Origin: an uncultured Pseudorhodobacter sp.
GTDB taxonomy: Bacteria; Pseudomonadota; Alphaproteobacteria; Rhodobacterales; Rhodobacteraceae
Direction of reading: 5' to 3'
Length of the DNA stretch: 6,091 nucleotides
NCBI GenBank assembly: GCA_945957495.1
Contig: CAMFLG010000209.1
Coordinates: forward strand, 1-6,091
Under the pieces are notes generated by a model. The model saw only the letters and a list, made by a program, of their open reading frames with translations. It was not told where the DNA came from and ran no database searches. The position numbers and the translations under genes are program-made. This document shows, in pieces, positions 1 to 5,172 of this stretch; position 1 is the stretch's first letter, and the number at the start of each line of letters is the position of its first letter.

Positions 1-336
1 GATATCGGTTATCCAGATGCCGACAGCCCCGGCATCCTTTTGAAGCTCGGCACTCCGGTCGAAGGCGGCGCTGGCCCTGATGGCGACATCGTCGCTTATT
101 CGGTGCTGTGCCCGCACAAGGGCTTTTACATGTCCTACCATGCGGCGGACAAAACACTGAACTGCCCAGGCCACTTCAGCCGCTTCGATTGCGAAAAGGG
201 TGGCCAGCAGGTTTGGGGCCACGCGACGCAGAACTTGCCGCAATTCGCGCTGCGGGTGGACGACAAGGGCGACATTTATGCCGAAGGCGCGGACGAGCTG
301 ATCTACGGCCGTCTGTCCAACGTGCTGCAAGGGTAA
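1..336 (+). CDS. aioB: Arsenite oxidase small (Rieske) subunit AioB, 3' part
   Basis: Partial gene: the reading frame is open from base 1 and ends at TAA 334-336. It gives 111 residues of a protein usually about 175 aa long, so the N-terminus and the expected Tat signal lie outside the window. The protein is the Rieske 2Fe-2S subunit of periplasmic arsenite oxidase, passing electrons from AioA to a cytochrome c or similar acceptor. In fragment numbering the cluster ligands are C37-x-H39 and C55-x2-H58, in CPHKGF and CPGHFSRFD. F42 and G57 sit where many Rieske proteins have two cysteines that form a disulfide, so this protein lacks that bridge, as I recall for Rhizobium NT-26 AioB. aioA follows after 10 bases, in the usual aioBA order. 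A TTG at 40 is internal and is not the start. Identification is secure because of the Rieske motifs and the adjacent aioA. Confidence 0.95.
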   Translation, partial: DIGYPDADSPGILLKLGTPVEGGAGPDGDIVAYSVLCPHKGFYMSYHAADKTLNCPGHFSRFDCEKGGQQVWGHATQNLPQFALRVDDKGDIYAEGADELIYGRLSNVLQG

Positions 337-346
337 GGGGGCGATC

Positions 347-2806
347 ATGGCTTACAAACGCAATATTGACCGCCTGCCGATCATTCCCGCAGGCGCCAAG
401 GAACACAACGTCACCTGCCATTACTGCATCGTCGGCTGCGGCTACAAAGCCTACACTTGGCCGCTGAAAAAGCAGGGCACGACAGACAGCAACTGGATGG
501 GCGAAGATCTGTCCAAGCAGCAGGGCGCGGAAACCGAAGCCTGGTATGCGCCTTCGATGTATAACGTGGTCAAGCAGAACGGGGCCGACGTCCATCTGGT
601 GATCAAGCCCGATGTGAATTGCCAGGTGAACTCCGGCCTCGGCTCGATCCGCGGCGCGCGCATGGCCGAGAACCGGCGGTCCGACGTGACCGGCAGCCAG
701 AAGCAGCGGCTGACAGATCCGATGGTCTGGCGCTATGGCACCTGGCAGCCCACCTCGTGGGATGATGCACTGGATCTGGTTGCCCGCGTGACGGCAAGGG
801 TGATCGACAAGGACAACGAGGACGACCTTTACGTCTCGATGTTCGACCATGGCGGCTCCGCCGGTGGCTATGAAAACACCTGGGGCACCGGCAAGCTTTA
901 CTTCGAGTCGATGAAGGTCAAGCACTGCCGCATTCATAACCGCCCGGCCTATATGTCCGAGGTCCACTCCAGCCGCGACATGGGCGTGGACGAGCTGAAC
1001 TACAACTACGCCGACTATGAGGTGACCGACACCATCTTCCTTGTCGGCACCAACCCGATGGAATGCCAGACCAACCTGTTCCTGAACCACATGGTCAAGG
1101 GCATGCAGAACGGAGCGAAGGTCGTTATCTCCGACCCGCGCCGCACCGTGACGGTAGACTCGTGCGAACAGGTAGCAGGTGCTGAAAATGTGCTGCATCT
1201 GCCGATCAACGCAGGGTCAGACGTTGCGCTGCACAACACGCTCTTCACCTACATCGCCGATCAGGGCTGGGTCGATGCCGACTTCATCGCCGCGTCCACC
1301 TTTCAGGGAGATGTGGCCGTCGCAGCCGACAGCGCCTATCCGGCCTCGCTCGGGTCGTATGAGGCTGCGCGGGTCGCCTGCAAGATGAGCCTTGCCGACG
1401 GTGCTGCTGCCACCGGTCTGACCGAAGCGCAGATCATTCAGGCCGCTGAATGGATCGCCAAACCGAAGGACGACGGCAGCCGCCGCAAATGCGTGACCGG
1501 GTATGAAAAGGGCATCATCTGGGGCAACGACAACTACCGTGCCATCGGGTCGTTGGTGAACATTGGCCTTGCCACCGGAAACATCGGTCGCGAAGGCGGT
1601 GGCGTCTGCCGTCTGGGCGGGCACCAGGAAGGTTACTATCGCCCATCAGACGCGCATGTGGGGCGCCCTGCCCCGTATATCGACCAGTTGCTGATCGCGG
1701 GCGGCGGCAAGGTGCATCACATCTGGGCCAACGACCACTTCAAGACCACGCTGAACGCCTCTGAATTCAAGCGGGTCTACAACCGACGGTCCAACATGGT
1801 AAAAGAAGCCATGGACGCCCGCGCCGGAGCGACGCGAGAGGAAATGGTTGATGCAATCGTGGGTGCGATCAACGCGGGCGGGCTGTTCGTGGTCGATGTG
1901 GACATCATCCACAGCCAGATCGGGCAGGCAGCGCATGTGATCCTGCCTGCGGTGGAATCGGGCGAGATGAACCTGACCTCGATGAACGGGGAACGCCGCT
2001 TGCGGTTGACGGAAAAATACATGGACGCCCCTGGCTCGGCCAAACCCGACTGCATGATCGCGGCAGGGCTGGCGCAAGCGATGGAGCGTGTGCTGCGCGA
2101 AGAGGGTCGGACGGAATATGCCGATCAGTTCAAGGGCTATGACTGGGCCACCGAAGAAGACGCCTTCATGGACGGCTACAACAAGGGCAACCCGGAGGTG
2201 ACCTATGACCGCCTGCGCGCGATGGGCAACGATGGGGTGCTGGAACCGGTCAGTGGCTTTGCCGATGGCAAACTGGTCGGGACCAACCGTCTCTATGCAG
2301 ATGGCGTGTTCAAGCGGCATGGCCGCGAAGACGGCAAGGCCCTGTTCTGCATGGGTGAATGGCGTGGTTGGCAGGCGGCTGGAAAGGCGCAGCAGCAGGC
2401 GAACCATAAGTTCCTCATCAACAACGGCCGCGCCAACATGAACTGGCAGAACTGGTTCCTTGATCAGGGCAACGAGTTCGTCATGGACCGCTTCCCCGTG
2501 CCCTTCATCCAGATCAACCCCGATGATATGGCCGAGCTGGGCATCAAGGCGGGCGATATGGTTGAGGTGCACAATGATGTGGGGGCCACGCAAGCGCTCG
2601 CCTACCCAGAGCCGACCGCGAAACGCAACGAGACGTTCATGATCTTTGGCGCTCCGAATGGCGCGCAAGGCAACATCGTAAACGCGGGCGTCAACGAGCT
2701 GATCCTGCCGAACTACAAGCACACCTGGGCCAACATCCGCAAAATCTCGGATGCCACCCCGGCCTCGGCGGCGGTGTCCTACAAGTCGTGGGAAGTGGAA
2801 CTCTAA
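347..2806 (+). CDS. aioA: Arsenite oxidase large (molybdopterin) subunit AioA
   Basis: Catalytic subunit of respiratory arsenite oxidase, a bis-MGD molybdenum enzyme of the DMSO reductase family that oxidises As(III) to As(V) in the periplasm. It is complete at 819 aa, typical of the family. C24-x2-C27-x3-C31 with S100 (SIRG, where relatives have CxKG) fits the 3Fe-4S site in which Ser replaces the fourth Cys. H197, E205, R422 and H426 match in context and spacing the arsenite-pocket residues known in Alcaligenes faecalis AioA (H195, E203, R419, H423). A201 lies where other family members carry a Mo-binding Ser, Cys or Sec, as expected for AioA. The molybdopterin domain spans roughly residues 115-600 and the dinucleotide-binding domain roughly 680-800. 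It has no signal peptide; AioA is normally exported folded with Tat-bearing AioB. ATG 347 has a G-rich ribosome binding site (336-341) overlapping the aioB stop region, which supports translation from one transcript. No frameshift or missing key residue is seen. Confidence 0.98.
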   Translation: MAYKRNIDRLPIIPAGAKEHNVTCHYCIVGCGYKAYTWPLKKQGTTDSNWMGEDLSKQQGAETEAWYAPSMYNVVKQNGADVHLVIKPDVNCQVNSGLGSIRGARMAENRRSDVTGSQKQRLTDPMVWRYGTWQPTSWDDALDLVARVTARVIDKDNEDDLYVSMFDHGGSAGGYENTWGTGKLYFESMKVKHCRIHNRPAYMSEVHSSRDMGVDELNYNYADYEVTDTIFLVGTNPMECQTNLFLNHMVKGMQNGAKVVISDPRRTVTVDSCEQVAGAENVLHLPINAGSDVALHNTLFTYIADQGWVDADFIAASTFQGDVAVAADSAYPASLGSYEAARVACKMSLADGAAATGLTEAQIIQAAEWIAKPKDDGSRRKCVTGYEKGIIWGNDNYRAIGSLVNIGLATGNIGREGGGVCRLGGHQEGYYRPSDAHVGRPAPYIDQLLIAGGGKVHHIWANDHFKTTLNASEFKRVYNRRSNMVKEAMDARAGATREEMVDAIVGAINAGGLFVVDVDIIHSQIGQAAHVILPAVESGEMNLTSMNGERRLRLTEKYMDAPGSAKPDCMIAAGLAQAMERVLREEGRTEYADQFKGYDWATEEDAFMDGYNKGNPEVTYDRLRAMGNDGVLEPVSGFADGKLVGTNRLYADGVFKRHGREDGKALFCMGEWRGWQAAGKAQQQANHKFLINNGRANMNWQNWFLDQGNEFVMDRFPVPFIQINPDDMAELGIKAGDMVEVHNDVGATQALAYPEPTAKRNETFMIFGAPNGAQGNIVNAGVNELILPNYKHTWANIRKISDATPASAAVSYKSWEVEL

Positions 2807-2817
2807 AAGTGAACTGA

Positions 2818-2846
2818 TGCGCCGCCGGATCGTTTCCGGCGGCGCA
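2818..2846 (+). terminator. GC-rich hairpin after aioA, terminator- or processing-like
   Basis: A perfect 12-bp inverted repeat (2818-2829 with 2835-2846) and a 5-base loop begin 11 bases after the aioA stop. The arms contain GCGCCGCCGGA and its exact complement. A short AAAACGTTTT follows, with only four T, so this is a weak intrinsic terminator at best. It may stop some transcripts, protect the 3' end of the aioBA mRNA, or lower expression of the next gene. Confidence 0.65.
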
Positions 2847-2865
2847 AAACGTTTTGCATGGCGAT

Positions 2866-2872
2866 GGGGAGG
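2866..2872 (+). promoter_or_regulatory. Ribosome binding site that fixes a TTG start
   Basis: GGGGAGG lies five bases before TTG 2878-2880. It is the best Shine-Dalgarno match near this reading frame. It favours the TTG at 2878 over the in-frame TTG at 2854, which would place this element inside the coding region. Confidence 0.75.
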
Positions 2873-2877
2873 CAGCT

Positions 2878-3390
2878 TTGAGACTTGCTTATGTGACACT
2901 TCAGGGTCGTGGGCGGACCGATGCGCTCATCGCAGCCGTCGCCCAACAGCTGCAGACGGACGGACTGCGCCTTTCCGGAACGGTGCAGTCGAATATCGAA
3001 CGTCCAGATCGGCGCAAGTGCGACATGGACCTGATGATCCTTCCTCAGGGTCCCGTCGTTCGGATCAGTGAGGATCGCGGCGACCTCGCAAGAGGCTGCA
3101 CACTCGACTCTGGCGCACTTGAGCAATCGGTCGCCGAGGTTCAGCAGCGCCTATCCGGCTCTGACATGCTCATTGTGAACAAGTTCGGCAAGCGTGAGGC
3201 AGAAGGCAAAGGTCTGGTCCCCGTCATAGGAGATGCGGTCGATCTGGGTATTCCAATTCTTGTGGGTGTTAACGGCCTCAACCTCGCGGCGTTTCTGGCA
3301 TTTGCTGGAGAAGGAGCGACTGCACTGCCCACCGATGTCGCCAGTGTGGTCCATTGGTGCAGACAATCAATTGTCGCGGAGACGGTGTGA
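2878..3390 (+). CDS. DUF2478 family protein beside aioBA
   Basis: A 170-aa soluble protein with no signal peptide or membrane helix, recognised as DUF2478 from DLMILPQGPVVRIS (residues 51-64), RGCTLD (72-77), LIVNKFGKREAEGKGL (98-113) and GIPILVGVNGLNL (124-136). The fold looks like a P-loop NTPase. However, the N-terminal strand and turn (LAYVTLQGRGRTD, residues 3-15) lack a GK[ST] Walker A motif, so nucleotide hydrolysis is doubtful. Family members are often found near molybdenum-related genes, but I know of no proven function. A role in molybdenum cofactor supply or AioA maturation is inference from its place directly after aioA. The TTG start is chosen because of the GGGGAGG site. The gene is on the same strand as aioBA, 71 bases downstream and beyond a strong hairpin, so co-transcription may be partial. 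By eye its codon use is slightly less GC-biased than that of aioA. Confidence 0.85.
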   Translation: MRLAYVTLQGRGRTDALIAAVAQQLQTDGLRLSGTVQSNIERPDRRKCDMDLMILPQGPVVRISEDRGDLARGCTLDSGALEQSVAEVQQRLSGSDMLIVNKFGKREAEGKGLVPVIGDAVDLGIPILVGVNGLNLAAFLAFAGEGATALPTDVASVVHWCRQSIVAETV

Positions 3391-3470
3391 TATCTCTGGA
3401 CGATTGGGCAATCAGTACCGATCAACAGCGAGGCTCATATCGCCACTTCGAAGCCAGTTAGGATCATTGG
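3391..3470. other. Convergent intergenic gap
   Basis: Eighty bases between the 3' ends of the DUF2478 gene and the ynfA gene, which point at each other. No good intrinsic terminator is visible. A small palindrome with arms GATTG/CAATC at 3402-3413 is too short to count. The two gene groups are therefore separate transcription units that converge here. Confidence 0.6.
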
Positions 3471-3797
3471 TCAGACCGACCTTGGAACAAGTAGGATGAT
3501 TGCCGCACCGAGAAGGCAAATTGCGCCCCCAGTCACATCCCAAACATCGGGGCGCTGCTTCTCAACGGCCCAAAGCCAAATGAGCGACGCCGCGATATAG
3601 ACGCCTCCATATGCCGCGTACGACCGCCCGGCGAAATCCGATGGCGCGAGGGTCAGGAGCCAGGCGAACAAGGCAAGGCAGACTAGGCCGGGGGCCAGCC
3701 ATAGCGCGCTCGCGCCCTGCCGCATCCATGCCCAGACCGCAAAGCAGCCTGCGATTTCGGCTATGGCCGCCCCGGCGTAAATTAAGATGGTCGTCAT
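3471..3797 (-). CDS. ynfA: YnfA/UPF0060 family four-helix membrane protein
   Basis: A complete 108-aa inner-membrane protein, the usual length for YnfA (about 108 aa). It has four hydrophobic segments at about residues 3-23, 31-50, 60-79 and 86-105. The family signature is clear: AEIAGCFAVWAW (residues 12-24), FAWLLTL, and GRSYAAYGGVYIAASLIWLW, which holds the conserved AAYGGVY. The family resembles small multidrug resistance transporters. Drug export has been suggested for some members, but the native substrate is unclear. Its ATG (complement of 3795-3797) overlaps the stop of the upstream MerR-family gene as ATGA, so the two are translationally coupled in one minus-strand operon. That linkage suggests a metal- or stress-responsive role here rather than constitutive expression, which is an inference. 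E13 in the first helix may correspond to the membrane glutamate that is essential in SMR proteins. Confidence 0.93.
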   Translation of the reverse strand: MTTILIYAGAAIAEIAGCFAVWAWMRQGASALWLAPGLVCLALFAWLLTLAPSDFAGRSYAAYGGVYIAASLIWLWAVEKQRPDVWDVTGGAICLLGAAIILLVPRSV

Positions 3798-4216
3798 GTT
3801 GAAGCAGCTCCCGGCAGATGGAAATCATCGAAAATGGCACAAACTCCCGGGCTTCCGCTCCTGCAGCCCGCGTCGCAACGGACAAGGATCGCAGCGAGAG
3901 CGGCCTCCAGCGCCTTCAGTTCCGCACGTTTGGCGCGCAGCGCGCGAAGGTGTTCCTCGACGACCGGGCGCGCCGTGACGCAGGCGGTTGCAGGAGCTTC
4001 GGCTGCGGCCAGCAGATCCCGGACCTGAGGAATGCCCAACCCGAAGTCGCGTGCGCGCCGGATGAAGACAAGCCGTGCCACCTCTTGGGGGCCGTAGGCT
4101 CTGCGGCCCGCATCGCTGCGCGGTGTCGGCGGCAAGAGGCCGATGCTTTCGTAGTAGCGAATGGTCGGCGGTGTGCAGCCGGACCTGTCCGCCGCCTGAC
4201 CGATCGAGAGAGACAT
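3794..4216 (-). CDS. MerR-family metal-responsive regulator (ZntR/PbrR-like)
   Basis: A 140-aa transcription factor starting at ATG (complement of 4214-4216) with an AAGGTGG ribosome binding site five bases upstream. The N-terminal winged helix-turn-helix spans about residues 1-70 (SIGQAADRSGCTPPTIRYYESIGLL, then GRRAYGPQEVARLVFIRRARDFG). A long dimerisation helix follows at about 82-112. C79 and C114 occupy the positions of metal-ligand cysteines in ZntR and related regulators. C118 and C126 lie in the C-terminal metal loop (RCDAGCRSGSPGVC), and C14 recalls PbrR. This points to a soft or borderline divalent metal, but which one cannot be read from the sequence. Its stop overlaps the ynfA start. 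It is divergent from the gene at 4299 across a MerR-type promoter with a perfect dyad, so it probably controls both directions, including itself. A longer frame reaching upstream to 4534 runs through the promoter and opposing gene and is not used. Confidence 0.9.
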   Translation of the reverse strand: MSLSIGQAADRSGCTPPTIRYYESIGLLPPTPRSDAGRRAYGPQEVARLVFIRRARDFGLGIPQVRDLLAAAEAPATACVTARPVVEEHLRALRAKRAELKALEAALAAILVRCDAGCRSGSPGVCAIFDDFHLPGAAST

Positions 4217-4239
4217 CACAGCCACCTTGTAAATGCATC

Positions 4240-4270
4240 TTGCTCTTAAAGTAACTTTAAGTGCTACGCC
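4240..4270 (+). promoter_or_regulatory. MerR-type promoter with perfect operator dyad
   Basis: The operator is CTTAAAG-TAA-CTTTAAG at 4245-4261, a perfect 7-3-7 dyad. For the + strand gene it sits between a candidate -35 TTGCTC (4240-4245) and a weak -10 TACGCC (4265-4270), spaced by 19 bp. Such an over-long spacer, with the dyad inside it, is the hallmark of promoters activated by MerR-family regulators through DNA untwisting. Predicted transcription would start near 4277, just before the ribosome binding site at 4289-4293. The symmetric site could also repress the divergent merR-ynfA operon. The boxes are read by eye; the dyad is certain, the -10 is not. Confidence 0.75.
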
Positions 4271-4298
4271 GAAGCAAGCCATCAAACTGGAGGATTCT

Positions 4299-4622
4299 AT
4301 GGTCTCGCGAAAACTTGCCATCACCGGAACCGCTGCGGCCTGTGCCGCCTGTTGTGCACCACTTATCGTACCCATTGTCTGGCCTGTTTTGGCCGCTGCC
4401 GGTCTGGTCGGTGCCGGGGGGATTGGCGGCGGCTGGCTGGCCGGACTCAGCCTCGATGTCATCTTGTGTGGAGGCATTGCCTTGGCCGCGCTTGCCGGGG
4501 TTGCCGTCTGGCTAAGGCAACGACGCAAACGCACGCAGGTGCGGGCTTCGGACTTTGCCGAAGGCGCGCAATGCGATCTTAATGCCTGCGGACCGGCAAG
4601 TCGCGGGACGCTGGCCGACTGA
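4299..4622 (+). CDS. Small Cys-rich two-helix membrane protein, MerT/MerF-like in outline
   Basis: A 107-aa protein starting at ATG 4299 with GGAGG (4289-4293) five bases upstream. An in-frame ATG at 4233 would put the operator inside the gene and is rejected. Hydrophobic segments lie at about residues 20-45 and 48-72, followed by a basic RQRRKR (73-78) that should face the cytoplasm. C15, C18 and C19 (CAACCAPL) form a cysteine cluster at the start of helix 1, C57 lies in helix 2, and the tail has C92-x4-C97. A vicinal Cys pair followed by Pro at the first helix is seen in mercuric carriers MerT and MerF, but I do not recognise this as either, and no MerA or MerP is in view. Control by a MerR-family protein through the adjacent dyad suggests metal uptake, relay or sensing in the membrane, which is inference. 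It could equally be an uncharacterised metal-stress protein. Confidence 0.8.
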   Translation: MVSRKLAITGTAAACAACCAPLIVPIVWPVLAAAGLVGAGGIGGGWLAGLSLDVILCGGIALAALAGVAVWLRQRRKRTQVRASDFAEGAQCDLNACGPASRGTLAD

Positions 4623-4643
4623 GCCTCGCGGTGTCCGGCCCGG

Positions 4644-5084
4644 TTACTGCGCCAACTCCGACTCCGGATGGCGGTGATCGGTCGCGCAAAGGGAATGGTC
4701 TCCCAGCACCTCGATCACCCGGCAGTCAGCTATCTTCCCGCCTGCGCATTGCACGACCATGCGTTCGAGTTCGGCCTTCAACGCGGTCAGCCGCGCAAGG
4801 CGGCTTTCAACCTCGGCCAGTTGCGCCCTTGCGATGGCATCGGCTGCCGCGCAGGACTGATCCGGTCTGTCCGAGAGGCTGAGAAGGTCGCGGATCGCTT
4901 CCAGAGTGAAGCCCAGATCGCGCGCATGACGGATGAAGGCGAGCCGTTCCATCGCCTTGCGGCCATAGAGCCGCTGATTGCCCGCGCTGCGTTCGGCTTC
5001 GGGGAGCAAGCCGATCTGCTCGTAGTAGCGGATCGTCGGAACCTTCACCCCGGCGGCTTCGCCCAATTTTCCGATGGTCAGCAT
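4644..5084 (-). CDS. MerR-family Cd/Zn/Pb-responsive regulator (CadR/ZntR-like)
   Basis: A 146-aa regulator starting at ATG (complement of 5082-5084) with an AAGGGGA ribosome binding site just upstream. The DNA-binding domain covers about residues 1-70 (TIGKLGEAAGVKVPTIRYYEQIGLL, then NQRLYGRKAMERLAFIRHARDLGF). A dimerisation helix follows at about 80-112. C78, C113 and C121 match the metal-ligand pattern of CadR/ZntR/PbrR proteins (one Cys before the dimer helix, two around the C-terminal loop). The tail (HSLCATDHRH, residues 130-139) adds C133, H130, H137 and H139, as in CadR-type proteins with extra ligands. It is divergent from the P1B ATPase gene and almost certainly activates it when Zn, Cd or Pb is high. 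Its 3' end converges on the membrane-protein gene with only 21 bases between stops. The longer frame up to 5357 overlaps the ATPase gene and is not used. It differs clearly from the MerR-family protein at 3794-4216. Confidence 0.92.
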   Translation of the reverse strand: MLTIGKLGEAAGVKVPTIRYYEQIGLLPEAERSAGNQRLYGRKAMERLAFIRHARDLGFTLEAIRDLLSLSDRPDQSCAAADAIARAQLAEVESRLARLTALKAELERMVVQCAGGKIADCRVIEVLGDHSLCATDHRHPESELAQ

Positions 5085-5094
5085 CAGATTCCCC

Positions 5095-5125
5095 TTGAAG
5101 CTATAGTTGCTAGAGACATTAAGTC
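5095..5125 (+). promoter_or_regulatory. MerR-type promoter for the metal ATPase gene
   Basis: An imperfect dyad CTATAG-TTG-CTAGAG (5101-5115, five of six arm positions pair) directly follows a -35-like TTGAAG (5095-5100). Candidate -10 boxes are TTAAGT (5119-5124) or TAAGTC (5120-5125), giving an 18-19 bp spacer. This is the layout of CadR/ZntR-activated promoters, and CTATAG arms recall CadR operators. It lies between the divergent regulator and ATPase genes. The sequence differs from the CTTAAAG dyad at 4245-4261. A leader of about 40 bases would precede the ATPase start. Confidence 0.7.
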
Positions 5126-5172
5126 TACGAATCAATAGTGGCAACTGCCCCAGCTCGGGCGGGGGAGCGATC

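Noticed and set aside
176..1198. Long minus-strand open frame of 340 codons opposite aioB and aioA
   Set aside because: It lies wholly opposite well-supported genes, its protein looks like antisense of GC-rich coding (many His, Val, Arg), and it has no recognised domain.
1646..2899. Long minus-strand open frame of 417 codons opposite aioA
   Set aside because: It is a shadow of aioA in high-GC DNA, has no recognisable motif, and runs through the hairpin region.
3402..3413. Small palindrome GATTG-GG-CAATC in the convergent gap
   Set aside because: Five-base arms with a two-base centre are too short for a terminator, and no T-run follows.
4233..4298. Upstream ATG for the Cys-rich membrane protein
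   Set aside because: This start would place the predicted operator and -10 region inside the gene, and it lacks a ribosome binding site. GGAGG supports ATG 4299.
3794..4534. Longer start for the first MerR-family regulator
   Set aside because: The extra N-terminus would cover the operator and the opposing gene. The MerR domain starts at 4216 with its own AAGGTGG site.
5105..5146. Inverted AGTTGC/GCAACT pair around the ATPase promoter
   Set aside because: Six-base arms 30 bases apart are easily found by chance. The 5101-5115 dyad explains the site better.
5147..5160. GCCC/GGGC mini-hairpin in the ATPase leader
   Set aside because: Only four pairs in a very GC-rich stretch; not enough to claim a riboswitch or attenuator.
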